A stretch of DNA of 64,000 nucleotides from positions 3,968,001-4,032,000 of the forward strand of contig CP108997.1 in NCBI GenBank assembly GCA_036226585.1, written 5' to 3'. Made by a program: the position numbers and the translations under genes. A model generated the notes under the pieces. It was not told the origin of the DNA. It ran no database searches and saw nothing but the letters and a program-made list of their open reading frames with translations. Positions 16,720 to 25,071 of the stretch are shown here, one piece after another. Every line of letters starts with the position of its first letter. Position 1 is the first letter of the stretch. Source of the stretch: Streptomyces sp. NBC_00708. GTDB taxonomy: Bacteria > Actinomycetota > Actinomycetes > Streptomycetales > Streptomycetaceae.

Positions 16720-18231
16720 TCAGACCGACGCGGGTGCCTTCGCCGTCGTGGTGGCGGGGGACGGGTCGGGGGTCGCCGTCGGGGCCGCCTCCTCCTGGCT
16801 CACGTTGAACTCCGCCAGGAGTTCCTTGCTGAAGCCGAAGAAGTACGTGGCGACGAAGCCCGCGAGGTAGCCGACGACCAGGCCGCCCGCGTAGATCGCG
16901 ACCGTCGCGCCCAGGCCGTGGTTGCCGTCGAGCAGCGGGAACAGGGCCCAGCCGGACGGGCCGATCGCGGTGGAGCCGACCGCGTCGCCCAGCTGGTTGA
17001 AGAAGCCGACGAACGCGCCGCCGAACGCACCGCCCACGCACGCCGTGATGAACGGGCGGCCCAGCGGCAGCGAGACACCGTAGATCAGGGGCTCGCCGAC
17101 GCCCAGGAAGCCGGCGGGGAGGGCGGACTTGATGGTCTTGCGGATCGACTCGTTGCGCGGCAGGCGGAAGTACGTCGCGATGGCGGCGCCGACCTGGCCG
17201 GCCCCGGCCATGGCGAGGATCGGGAGCAGGACCGTGTAGCCCTGCTGCTCGATCAGCGTCGTGTGGATCGGGATCAGCGCCTGGTGCAGGCCCAGCATGA
17301 CCAGCGGGAGGAAGAAGCCGCCCAGGATCAGGCCCGCGCCCGCGCCGCCGTTGGACAGCAGCCAGTTCGCGAAGTCGCCGATGGCGGTGGAGACCTCGCC
17401 CGCCACGTACATCAGGCCGAAGATCGTGACCAGGCCGGAGATCAGGACCGTCAGCGTCGGCGTGACCAGCACGTCCAGCGCCTCCGGCACCCAGCGGCGG
17501 CACCACTTCTCCACGTACACCGCGAGGACGGCGGCACCCAGCGCGCCGAGCACACCGCCCTGGCCGGGGGAGAGCTTCTGGCCGAACGCCTCGATGTTCG
17601 CGACGCCCGGGAAGACGATGATGGCCGCGACCGCACCGCCCAGGATCGGCGTGCCGCCGAACTCCTTCGCCGTGTTGTAGCCGACGAAGACCGCGATCAG
17701 CGCCATGAAGCCGGACGCCATCGCCGCGAGCGCCGGGGTGACCGAGGTCAGCCAGCCGAGGTTGACCAGCAGGCCGTTGAGCCCGGCGATGATGCCGCAG
17801 CCGATCAGGGCCGGGATCAGCGGCACGAAGATGTTCGCGATACGGCGCAGGAACAGCTTGAACGGCGTCGCGTTCTTCGCCTTGCGGGCCGCCCTCATCT
17901 CGGCGCCCTGCGCGGCCAGCTCCTGTGCCGAGAGCGGGGCGGCGGCGGCCGGGGAGGGTGCCGAGGCCCGGCCCTCCTCCACCAGCTTCTCGAACTCCGG
18001 GGTGACGCGGGCGACCGTACCGGGGCCGAGCACGATCTGGTACGTGTCGTCCTCGACCACGCCCATGACGGCGGGGACGGCCTTCAGCGCGTCGTCCTGG
18101 ACGAGCGAACGGTCGTGCAGCCCGAGCCGGAGCCGGGTCATGCAGTGGGCGATGGAGCTGACGTTCGCGGCGCCACCGACGAGCGGAAGGATCGCGGCGG
18201 CAGTGGCGCGGTTCTTGTCTTCTGTAGCCAT
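16720..18231 (-). CDS. murP: PTS permease EIIBC, probably N-acetylmuramic acid specific
   Basis: The 503-residue protein has an EIIB domain (1-90) with the phosphorylated cysteine at Cys30 in HCMTRLRL, a linker, and an EIIC domain (about 120-470) of about 10 helices including GYNTAKEFGGTPILGGAV and GVGEPLIYGVSLPL. No EIIA domain is present, so a separate EIIA-Glc-type protein must supply phosphate. Sugar specificity in this family cannot be read from motifs alone. The muramate assignment comes from its position 43 bp after murQ in a three-gene operon, as in E. coli murP. It would import MurNAc as MurNAc-6-phosphate. Confidence 0.82.
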   Translation of the reverse strand: MATEDKNRATAAAILPLVGGAANVSSIAHCMTRLRLGLHDRSLVQDDALKAVPAVMGVVEDDTYQIVLGPGTVARVTPEFEKLVEEGRASAPSPAAAAPLSAQELAAQGAEMRAARKAKNATPFKLFLRRIANIFVPLIPALIGCGIIAGLNGLLVNLGWLTSVTPALAAMASGFMALIAVFVGYNTAKEFGGTPILGGAVAAIIVFPGVANIEAFGQKLSPGQGGVLGALGAAVLAVYVEKWCRRWVPEALDVLVTPTLTVLISGLVTIFGLMYVAGEVSTAIGDFANWLLSNGGAGAGLILGGFFLPLVMLGLHQALIPIHTTLIEQQGYTVLLPILAMAGAGQVGAAIATYFRLPRNESIRKTIKSALPAGFLGVGEPLIYGVSLPLGRPFITACVGGAFGGAFVGFFNQLGDAVGSTAIGPSGWALFPLLDGNHGLGATVAIYAGGLVVGYLAGFVATYFFGFSKELLAEFNVSQEEAAPTATPDPSPATTTAKAPASV

Positions 18232-18274
18232 GGTGCGTGGTGCCTTGCTGTGCGGGGGAGGTGGTGCGGTGGGG

Positions 18275-19231
18275 TCAGGTGGTGCGGGGGGCGGCGGCGA
18301 GGGCGGCGCGCAGATGGCCGTCCGACTCGGACAGGAGGGTGGCGGCCGTGGGGCCGTCGACCTGGCCGAGGATCGTCAGGATGGCGTTCTTCACCTCGCC
18401 GTCCGTGGCGGCGAGCGCCGTCTCGATCTCCTCGTCGGACGCGCCGGTGGCCAGCGCGACGATGCGCCGGGAGCGGGCCCGCAGCTTCTCGTTGGAGGCG
18501 CGCACGTCGACCATGAGGTTCCCGTACGTCTTGCCGAGCCGGATCATCGTGATGGTCGAGATCATGTTGAGCACGAGCTTCTGCGCCGTGCCCGCCTTGA
18601 GCCGGGTGGAGCCGGTCAGCAGCTCGGGGCCGACGACCACTTCGAGGGGGTGCTCGGCGGCGGCGCCCAGCGCGGAGTCCGCGTTGCACGACAGGCCGAG
18701 GGTCAGGGCGCCCTTGGCGCGGGCGTGCTCCACGGCCCCGATCGCGTACGGCGTGCGGCCGGAGGCGGAGATGCCGACCACCGTGTCGTCGGCGGTGAGC
18801 TTCAGCGCCTCCAGGTCGGCGGCGGCCAGCTCCTTGCTGTCCTCCGCCCCCTCGACGGCGGTGACCATCGCGGACGGGCCGCCCGCGATGAGGCCGATGA
18901 CGTCGGCCGGGTCGGTGTTGAAGGTGGGCGGGCACTCGCTGGCGTCCAGCACGCCGAGGCGGCCCGCGGTGCCCGCGCCCGCGTAGATGAGCCGGCCGCC
19001 CCGGGCCATGCGCTCGGCCGTGCCGTCGATCGCGGCGGCGATCTCGGGCAGCCGCTCGGCGACGGCGGCCGGGACCGTCTGGTCCTCGCCGTTCATGATC
19101 CGGGCTATCTCCGCGGTGGCCAGCCGGTCGATATCGGCGAGCTCCGGGCGGAACGCCTCGGTGGTGAGGGTCGCGAGCTGGGCGCGCAGCTCGCCGTAGC
19201 CGTCGGGGGTGGCGTCGGTGAGGGAGGTCAT
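18275..19231 (-). CDS. murQ: N-acetylmuramic acid 6-phosphate etherase
   Basis: The 318-residue protein has the SIS fold with the family signature IYAGAGTAGRLGVLDASECPPTF (about 82-104), where Glu99 corresponds to the catalytic Glu83 of E. coli MurQ. A second acidic cluster, VEGAEDSKE, lies around 126-134. A GISASGRTPYAIGAV sugar-phosphate loop is present. It cleaves the lactyl ether of MurNAc-6-phosphate to GlcNAc-6-phosphate and D-lactate in peptidoglycan recycling. It lies between the regulator and the permease gene in the operon. Confidence 0.95.
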   Translation of the reverse strand: MTSLTDATPDGYGELRAQLATLTTEAFRPELADIDRLATAEIARIMNGEDQTVPAAVAERLPEIAAAIDGTAERMARGGRLIYAGAGTAGRLGVLDASECPPTFNTDPADVIGLIAGGPSAMVTAVEGAEDSKELAAADLEALKLTADDTVVGISASGRTPYAIGAVEHARAKGALTLGLSCNADSALGAAAEHPLEVVVGPELLTGSTRLKAGTAQKLVLNMISTITMIRLGKTYGNLMVDVRASNEKLRARSRRIVALATGASDEEIETALAATDGEVKNAILTILGQVDGPTAATLLSESDGHLRAALAAAPRTT

Positions 19232-19305
19232 GGAGGGCGGCTCTGCTTTCTCGTACGGCGTGCGGGTGCGGGGTGCGGATGCTGCCGGAGGAGTCCGGGT
19301 GACGG

Positions 19306-20223
19306 TCAGCGGGTGCGCGGGGTGTGCCGGTGGGCCAGCGCCTCGTAGGAGGCGGCGAGGGCCGGGGCGGCTGTCTCGTACGTACGCTGGGCGACGCCTA
19401 TGAACAGGCAGTCGACGACCAGGAGCTGGCTGGTGCGGCTCGACATCGCGGCCGGGCGCAGCTCGCTCTCGCGGGCCGTGGACGTGGTCAGCACATGGTC
19501 CGCGTACTGCGTGACCGGGCCGTCGGGGCGGCCGGTGATCGCGACCGTCGTCGCGCCCCGGTCGAAGGCGACGCGCAGCGGCTCTATGACGTCACCCGTC
19601 GAGCCGGAGTGCGTGATCGCGATGGCCATGTCACCGGAGCGCAGCTGCACGGCGTTGGTCACCGCCAGGTGCGGGTCGGTGTGCGCGTGGGCGATCAGGC
19701 CGATCCGGGACAGCTTCTGGGCCAGGTCCTGGCCGACGAGGGAGGACGCGCCGACCCCGTAGATGTCGATCCGGCGGGCCGTGGCGGCGGCGGCGACGGC
19801 GGCGCCGAGCTGCACCGTGTCGAGCCCGGCGGCCGTGTCGGCGAGGGTCTGCTGCTCGTCGTAGGCCAGCTTGGCGACCACGTCGGCGATCGGGTCGTCC
19901 ACCGCTATGTCCGCGGTGACGGCGGGGGCGCGGCCGGATTCCTGGTGGGCGGCGAGACCGGCGAGCGCGAGGCGCAGGTCGCGGTAGCCGGGGTAACCGA
20001 GGAGGCGGGCGGTGCGGACCACCGTCGCCTCGCTGGTGCCCGTCAGTTCGGCGAGACCGGTGACCGTCAGGGCGGCGCAGCCGGCCGGGTCACCGGCGAC
20101 GGCCTCGGCGACGCGCTGCATGGAGCGGGTCATCGACGGCGACAGCGTCCGCACCTTGGCGGCCAGCGCGGCCGGGGCGGGCGGCGAGTCCGTACTGAAA
20201 CTTTCCTTCAGGTCATTGGTCAC
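19306..20223 (-). CDS. murR: MurR/RpiR family regulator of the mur operon
   Basis: The 305-residue protein has an N-terminal HTH_6 domain (about 25-100; LTVTGLAELTGTSEATVVRTARLLGYPGYRDLRLAL) and a SIS sugar-phosphate domain (about 140-270; YGVGASSLVGQDLAQKL, then ITHSGSTGDVIEPL). In E. coli MurR the SIS domain senses MurNAc-6-phosphate. It is the first gene of the murR-murQ-murP operon, so the operator in front controls itself as well as uptake and catabolism. GTG 20223 has no separate ribosome-binding site; AAAGG abuts it. Confidence 0.9.
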   Translation of the reverse strand: MTNDLKESFSTDSPPAPAALAAKVRTLSPSMTRSMQRVAEAVAGDPAGCAALTVTGLAELTGTSEATVVRTARLLGYPGYRDLRLALAGLAAHQESGRAPAVTADIAVDDPIADVVAKLAYDEQQTLADTAAGLDTVQLGAAVAAAATARRIDIYGVGASSLVGQDLAQKLSRIGLIAHAHTDPHLAVTNAVQLRSGDMAIAITHSGSTGDVIEPLRVAFDRGATTVAITGRPDGPVTQYADHVLTTSTARESELRPAAMSSRTSQLLVVDCLFIGVAQRTYETAAPALAASYEALAHRHTPRTR

Positions 20224-20225
20224 CT

Positions 20226-20242
20226 TTGAAAGATATTTTCAA
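20226..20242. promoter_or_regulatory. MurR operator candidate
   Basis: TTGAAA (20226-20231) and TTTCAA (20237-20242) form an inverted repeat around GATAT, only 2 bp upstream of the murR start, with a related half-site TGAAAGAAA at about 20278. The AT-rich palindrome stands out in this sequence. Confidence 0.6.
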
Positions 20243-20322
20243 GCCGGGGGCCCGTCAACCCCCTTTGGTGTGACCTCTGAAAGAAACGGTTGACGCCTGG
20301 CGGGCGGGTGGACAATGGGTGC

Positions 20323-20706
20323 ATGGAGCAGAACCCACCGGAGCCGCACCGCCTGGAGCAGGCGCTGCACACCGCGCGCGCCCTCGTCATGGCCGACCTC
20401 GCCGCCGGAGACGTCGCCGAGGCGCAGATCGTGTCGATGGTCGAGGACGCCGTGACGCACCGCCGCTGGTGGGTGGAGCAGTGGCCGGAGGGCGCCGAGT
20501 TCGTCGTGGGCCTGGTCGCCCAGGACGTGCAGGACGCGCTCCTGGAGAAGTACGGCCGCTGGCCGCTGTGCCCGGTCTGCGACGCGGGCGACCCGCACGC
20601 CCTGGACGTCGAGCCGGAGCTCGGCCCGCACCCGCACTGGGTCTGCACCAAGGCCGCCGTGGCGGTCGCCCCGGTCGGCGCGCTCGGCGGGATACTCCGG
20701 CCGTGA
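20323..20706 (+). CDS. Hypothetical protein with CPVC motif
   Basis: The 127-residue protein has an N-terminal helical half (EQALHTARALVMADL, WWVEQWPEGAEF) and a C-terminal PLCPVCDAGDPHALDVEPELGPHPHWVC, a likely metal-binding Cys/His cluster. It overlaps the next gene as GTGA, so the two are co-translated. I do not recognise a named family. A GTG at 20317 is an alternative start. Confidence 0.65.
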   Translation: MEQNPPEPHRLEQALHTARALVMADLAAGDVAEAQIVSMVEDAVTHRRWWVEQWPEGAEFVVGLVAQDVQDALLEKYGRWPLCPVCDAGDPHALDVEPELGPHPHWVCTKAAVAVAPVGALGGILRP

Positions 20707-20972
20707 CGCTCTACATCGACCCGCCGACCTGGCCCGGCCACGGGCGGCTCTGGTCGCACCTGGTCAGCGATGTCTCATTCGAGGAGCTGCACGCCTTCGC
20801 CGCGTCCATCGGCGCCCCGGAGCGCGCCTTCGAGCGCGACCACTACGACATTCCGGCCACCCGGTACGAGGACGCGGTGCGGGCGGGGGCGCGGGAGATC
20901 GGCTCGAAGGAGCTGGTGCGGCGGCTCACGGAAGCGGGGCTGCGCCGGCCCAAGGGGCGCCCGGCCCCCTGA
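20703..20972 (+). CDS. DUF4031 family protein
   Basis: The 89-residue protein begins MTLYIDPPTWPGHGRLWSHL and continues SFEELHAFAASIG and FERDHYDIPATRYEDAV, matching DUF4031 as remembered. The conserved DPP, HGR and DHYD residues suggest an enzyme or ligand-binding site, but no activity is known to me. It is translationally coupled to the upstream CPVC protein (four-base GTGA overlap). The stop region is duplicated by a 15-nt tandem repeat. Confidence 0.72.
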   Translation: MTLYIDPPTWPGHGRLWSHLVSDVSFEELHAFAASIGAPERAFERDHYDIPATRYEDAVRAGAREIGSKELVRRLTEAGLRRPKGRPAP

Positions 20973-21045
20973 CCGCCGGCCCCTGACCGCCGCCCCCGGC
21001 CCGGTCCGTCCGGCTCAGCCCGTCGCGCCGGCTCAGCCCGTCGCG
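20963..21045. repeat. Two short tandem duplications covering both convergent stop codons
   Basis: GGCCCCCTGACCGCC (20963-20977, with the DUF4031 stop) recurs at 20978-20991 with one C deleted. An 18-bp unit ccggctcagcccgtcgcg at 21010-21027 is repeated exactly at 21028-21045; the latter copy holds the TGA of the minus-strand exporter. Confidence 0.85.
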
Positions 21046-22292
21046 CACTCCGTCGACTCCACCGGTGCCCCCTTGGGCGCACCCCGCGCCACCAGCCGGG
21101 AGGACGCCGAGGCGTGCGAGCGCTGGAGCCGCAGCGAGAACACCACGGCCACCACGGCCGCCACCGTCATTGCCGCGCCCGCCCAGGCCGTCGCCTCGAA
21201 GCCGAAGTCCGCGTCGATCACCGTGCCGCCCAGCCAGGGCCCGCCGGTGTTGCCCAGGTTGAACGCGGCGGTCGTCGTCGCGCCCGCCAGCGTCGGGGCG
21301 GCGCCCGCCACGTTGAACATGCGGGCGTTGAGCGCCGGGGCGGTGTAGAACGCGGACAGGCCCAGCAGGAACGACAGCGTGATCACGGCCGCCTGGTGGG
21401 AGGCGAACAGCGCCAGCGCCGCCAGGAACACCGTGGACGCCGCGATCCCGCTCAGCAGCACCCCGAAGAGGTGCGCGTCGGCGACCCGGCCGCCGATCGT
21501 CGTACCGACCAGCGCGCCCGCCCCGAACAGCGCCAGCACGGTCGGCACCCAGCCCGAGTCGAGCCCTGCCACGTCCGTCAGCAGCGGCGCGAGGTAGCTG
21601 AACGCGCAGAAGACACCGCCCGCCGCGAGCGCGGTGATCACGATGGACAGCCACACCTGGCGGTCGCGGTAGATCCTCATCTCACGCTTGAGCTGCGGCT
21701 TCTCGTCCGGGAGCGGGATACGCGGAATCAGCGTCACCACGCCCACCAGGGCCACCGCCGAGGCCGCGCCGACCGCCCAGAACGCGGACCGCCAGCCCAG
21801 GTTCTCGCCGAGGAACGCCCCGAGCGGGACGCCCAGCACATTGGCGATGGACAGCCCGCCGATCATCACGGCCATGGCCCGCGCCCGCGCGTTCACCGGC
21901 ACCATCGCGATGGCGACGGCCGCCCCGACGGCCCAGAACCCGGCGCACGCGAACGCGCTGACCACACGGGACGCGAACAGCACCTCGTACGTCGGCGCCA
22001 GCGCGCCCGCGACCTGGCCGAGGCCGAAGACCGAGATCAGCGCGATGAGCGTGGTCCGGCGCGGCAGCCGCAGCGTCGCCACGGCGAGCAGCGGGGCGCC
22101 GACCACCATGCCGATCGCGAACGCGGATATGAGGAGTCCGGCGCGCGGAATCGACACGTCCATGTCGTCGGCGATCGGCGGCAGCAGCCCGGAGAGCATG
22201 AACTCGCTCGTGCCCAGGGCGAAGACCGAGAGGCCGAGGATATAGACGGCCAGGGGCATACGGGAACGGCCGCGCGCGGCTGAGTCAGGCAT
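21033..22292 (-). CDS. Cmx/CmrA-type MFS efflux protein
   Basis: The 419-residue protein has 12 predicted helices and the N-terminal signature FALGTSEFMLSGLLPPIADD, followed by GLLISAFAIGMVVGAPLLA, characteristic of the chloramphenicol exporters Cmx/CmrA/CmlR and the related AraJ group. TM5 carries ANVLGVPLGAFLGENLGWR, an antiporter motif C-like segment. The real substrate may differ from chloramphenicol. ATG 22292 is preferred; the frame is open further upstream but has poor signals. No regulator is adjacent. Confidence 0.8.
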   Translation of the reverse strand: MPDSAARGRSRMPLAVYILGLSVFALGTSEFMLSGLLPPIADDMDVSIPRAGLLISAFAIGMVVGAPLLAVATLRLPRRTTLIALISVFGLGQVAGALAPTYEVLFASRVVSAFACAGFWAVGAAVAIAMVPVNARARAMAVMIGGLSIANVLGVPLGAFLGENLGWRSAFWAVGAASAVALVGVVTLIPRIPLPDEKPQLKREMRIYRDRQVWLSIVITALAAGGVFCAFSYLAPLLTDVAGLDSGWVPTVLALFGAGALVGTTIGGRVADAHLFGVLLSGIAASTVFLAALALFASHQAAVITLSFLLGLSAFYTAPALNARMFNVAGAAPTLAGATTTAAFNLGNTGGPWLGGTVIDADFGFEATAWAGAAMTVAAVVAVVFSLRLQRSHASASSRLVARGAPKGAPVESTECATG

Positions 22293-22397
22293 AACAGGAG
22301 CCAACGCGGACCGGGACCGGGGCATTCCCCCGGTCGGTCGCGCACCGGCCCTCGTGCAGGCGGCCCGGCCCGGGGCTTCCCCCGCCGCGCCGACGCC

Positions 22398-23057
22398 TCA
22401 GCCGGTGAGCAGCTCCAGTTCCGTCAGCAGGTTCTGCCGCGCCCTCGGCTCCCACTCGGCCGTCCCGTACGGCGTACGGAACAGCCTCGGCAGCCCGAGG
22501 AGCTGCCGCAGCACCGCCGCCCGGCCCTCCCGGAACGCCTCCTCCGGTACGAAGCCGTACTCCTCGCGGACCTGTGCCGCGTACTGGGCGTACTCCTTCG
22601 GCGGCGCCGCCAGGATCGCCAGGTCCGCGTCGCACAGCACCTCGCCGTTGGTGTCGCCGGCGGCCGGGTCGTGCGTGACGGTGAGCCGGACCAGCCGGGC
22701 GACCTCCTCGGTGACCGCCTCGGGCACACCCGCCTCCGGCAGCGCCCGCTCGGCGAGGACGGCGCTGCGCTCCTCGTTCTCCGACCGGTCGGGCCGGTAG
22801 ACCGCGTCGTGGAACCAGGCCGCGAGGCGTACGGCGTCCGCGTCGGCGGCGTGCCCGGCGAGCGTGTCGATGCGGTCGAGCACCGCCGCGAGGTGCGCGG
22901 TCGTGTGGTACTTGCGCTGCGGCTCGGCCCAGCGGGCGAGGAGGTTGTCGGCGTACGGAAGCGGGTCGGGACCCTCCGCCCCGGCGCGGGCCGCGACGAG
23001 GGCGTCCTGCCAGCGGGTGCGGAGCGTTCCCTCGTACTGCGTGCGGTCGTCCGTCAT
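22398..23057 (-). CDS. HD-domain metal-dependent phosphohydrolase
   Basis: The 219-residue all-helical protein carries the HD signature as YHTTAHLAAVL (His pair near 52-55), WFHDAVY (His-Asp near 84-85) and CDADLAIL near 144. These coordinate metal ions in nucleotide or cyclic-nucleotide phosphohydrolases. ATG 23057 overlaps the upstream gene's stop by four bases (ATGA), so it is translated with the paralog pair before it. Its substrate is unknown. Confidence 0.8.
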   Translation of the reverse strand: MTDDRTQYEGTLRTRWQDALVAARAGAEGPDPLPYADNLLARWAEPQRKYHTTAHLAAVLDRIDTLAGHAADADAVRLAAWFHDAVYRPDRSENEERSAVLAERALPEAGVPEAVTEEVARLVRLTVTHDPAAGDTNGEVLCDADLAILAAPPKEYAQYAAQVREEYGFVPEEAFREGRAAVLRQLLGLPRLFRTPYGTAEWEPRARQNLLTELELLTG

Positions 23058-23602
23058 GCGCACGAGGGTAGGCCGAAGCGGTCGGCGATGAGCCGCAGGG
23101 TCACGGCGCCGTCCGCGTTGAACCCGGGCTCGGTCTCGTAGCGCGGGGTCTCCCGGCCGACGATTCCGGCGGCCAGCAGCTCGCGTACGAGGAGGTCGCC
23201 GGAGCGGCGCGACTCACGGCGCCGGCCCATGTTGAAGTACGTCGTCGAGAAGCCGCGCCGGCTGTGGATGAAGTGGAACGGGTGCGCCTCGCAGTGCGGA
23301 ACCATGTAGTTCTGCCCGTGCGGGCACTCGCAGGCCGGGGTGGAGGCCAGGAACACCGTCTCCACCGGGTTGGGGCTCCCGAACCGCTCCTCGTAGCGGA
23401 ACCCGGTGACGTAACCCGCCTGGTCCGCCACCGCCCCGCCGCTGCTGGTGGCCGCGTCGTGCGTCACCCAGACCCAGCCGTCCGCCGCGCCCTCCGTACG
23501 GGCGGGGAGGCCCACGTCGGCGCAGATCCCGCTGAACGTGGGCAGGTCGATGCCCCTGGCGTACGTGACGAACGTGTCCGGGGGCAGGAGGAGCGTGCTC
23601 AC
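23054..23602 (-). CDS. Hypothetical protein, tandem paralog B
   Basis: The 182-residue protein shares a pattern with the gene before it: a start region with xLPxxxxVxxARGxxL, then GWVWVTHDA (compare GWAWVVHDM), a mid segment of about 60 residues with Cys/His (ACECPHGQNYMVPHCEAHPFH), then a helix LLVRELLAAGIVG and C-terminal LRLIADRFGLPS. GTG 23602 overlaps the upstream stop as GTGA. No signal peptide or membrane segment is present. I do not recognise the family. Confidence 0.7.
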   Translation of the reverse strand: MSTLLLPPDTFVTYARGIDLPTFSGICADVGLPARTEGAADGWVWVTHDAATSSGGAVADQAGYVTGFRYEERFGSPNPVETVFLASTPACECPHGQNYMVPHCEAHPFHFIHSRRGFSTTYFNMGRRRESRRSGDLLVRELLAAGIVGRETPRYETEPGFNADGAVTLRLIADRFGLPSCA

Positions 23603-24150
23603 GCCGCGACCACCTCCGGGGCGAGCGGCGGCGACGGCAGCGCGAAGCACGTGGCTATCGCCCGCACGATCCGCTCCTCGCGGTCGAAGTCGTGCTCCCA
23701 GCAGTCGTGGGCCGGATCGGTCTCCTCCGCGAGGCATTCCGCGTCCGGGCCTATGAGGTTCGCGGCGAGCAGTTCGGCGGACATGTAGTCGGGGTTGTCG
23801 CCGACGCGCTGCTCCAGGCCCTCGAAGCTGAAGTGCAGCGTCCACTTGCCGTCGCGCAGATAGGTGAAGTCCGGCGCGTGCGCCTTGGCACTGCACGGCT
23901 CGGTCACGAGCACGGCGACCTCGGCGCCCGGCGGGCAGACGCGCGTGTAGTCGACGTTCTCGTAGTCCTCCAGCTCATCGTTGACCATGTCGTGCACCAC
24001 CCACGCCCAGCCGCCCGCCTCACCCTCGGCGAGCGGTTCGCGGTTCAGCTCGCGCAGCCCGGCGGTGAGCGCGGCCAGGGACGTGCCCCGGGCGAAGACG
24101 AGATTGACCTCGTGGCCCGGCAAGCCGTAGGCGTCGTGGATCCAAGTCAT
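23599..24150 (-). CDS. Hypothetical protein, tandem paralog A
   Basis: The 183-residue protein reads GLPGHEVNLVFARGTSLAAL at the start, GWAWVVHDMVNDELEDYE near 50, then PCSAKAHAPDFTYLRDGKW, AELLAANLIGPDAE and a C-terminal IVRAIATCFALPSPP. It aligns end to end by eye with the next gene, and the two look like an old tandem duplication. ATG 24150 begins a three-gene coupled operon (GTGA then ATGA overlaps) ending in an HD hydrolase. Function unknown. Confidence 0.7.
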   Translation of the reverse strand: MTWIHDAYGLPGHEVNLVFARGTSLAALTAGLRELNREPLAEGEAGGWAWVVHDMVNDELEDYENVDYTRVCPPGAEVAVLVTEPCSAKAHAPDFTYLRDGKWTLHFSFEGLEQRVGDNPDYMSAELLAANLIGPDAECLAEETDPAHDCWEHDFDREERIVRAIATCFALPSPPLAPEVVAA

Positions 24151-24304
24151 ACGGCGAGCGTAGGCGGGGGGACTGACAACGGCGGGGCGGGGCCCGCGCA
24201 TGCGGCTCGGGCCTGCGGACATATTCGCGCGACACGCGTGCGGCGGCTCTGGAAATCTACGCACGGGCGCGCGGTCGCGGGCCCGGTGACTGGATGGGGG
24301 AGCG

Positions 24305-24928
24305 ATGGCTTTCGTGCTGGCGGGACCGGTTCTGGAGGGTTCGCGGGTGCGGCTCGAACCACTTGAACACCGGCATGCGGAAGGGCTGTTGCGGGCCGGG
24401 CAGGAGAACCGGGCCTCGTACGGGTTCACCTGGGTGCCGGGGCCCGGGGAGGTCGAGGGGTACATCGACGCCCAGTTGGGGCGGGCGGCCGACGGGAAGC
24501 TCGCGCCGTATGTGCAGGTGGACCGGGCCTCCGGACAGGTCGTCGGGGCCACGGCGTACTGGGAGCCGCGCTCCTGGCTGGACGAGGACAGCCTCACCGC
24601 GATCGAGGTCGGCTTCACCTGGCTCGCCGCGTCCGCGCAGGGCACCGGCGTGAACACCGAGTCCAAGTACCTGCTCTTCCGGCACGCGTTCGAGGTGTGG
24701 GGCGTGGCGCGGGTGGACCTCAAGACCGATGCCCGCAACCGGCGTTCGCGGGCCGCGATCGAGTCGGTGGGCGGGCGCTTCGAGGGCGTCCTGCGCAACT
24801 GGTCCCGGTCCTGGGCGCCCGGCGAGGAAGGCCGGCTGCGGGACTCGGCGATCTTCTCGATCACGGCGGAGGAGTGGCCGGACGTACGGGGGCGCCTGGA
24901 GGCGCGGATGGGGGCGGCGGCCGCGTAG
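24305..24928 (+). CDS. GNAT family N-acetyltransferase
   Basis: The 207-residue protein has the RimJ/RimL-like GNAT layout: [17 protein letters not shown] at the start, VGATAYWE strand, [27 protein letters not shown] with the acetyl-CoA loop QGTG (about 117-120), and [29 protein letters not shown], the hallmark C-terminal motif. It transfers an acetyl group from acetyl-CoA to an amine on a small molecule or protein. The gene stands alone and its acceptor is unknown. Confidence 0.88.
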   Translation: MAFVLAGPVLEGSRVRLEPLEHRHAEGLLRAGQENRASYGFTWVPGPGEVEGYIDAQLGRAADGKLAPYVQVDRASGQVVGATAYWEPRSWLDEDSLTAIEVGFTWLAASAQGTGVNTESKYLLFRHAFEVWGVARVDLKTDARNRRSRAAIESVGGRFEGVLRNWSRSWAPGEEGRLRDSAIFSITAEEWPDVRGRLEARMGAAAA

Positions 24929-24969
24929 GCACGACGCCCGGGGTGCCCCGAACCCGGCGGCAATCCCGG

Positions 24970-25071
24970 CCCGTCCGGCGATCGAGGACGGAACCGGTGC
25001 CCTGGTGGGCGGTGTGCCTGGGCTTCGGGGCCACCCCGTGAACGCTTCCGTCCTCAAACGCCGGACGGGCC
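24970..25071. repeat. Dispersed Streptomyces-type intergenic repeat, inverted pair
   Basis: CCCGTCCGGCG..GAGGACGGAACC at 24970-24995 faces its inverse TTCCGTCCTC..CGGACGGGCC at 25046-25071, forming a long hairpin between convergent genes. The second copy supplies the last codons and stop of copA. Confidence 0.8.

Noticed and set aside
22292..22325. Upstream start for the Cmx-like exporter
   Set aside because: The ATG at 22325 has a G-run directly abutting it, leaving no spacing, and adds residues not typical of the family start.
24970..25071. Insertion sequence ends
   Set aside because: The facing repeats enclose only about 50 bp without a transposase, and the same element recurs at other gene ends.
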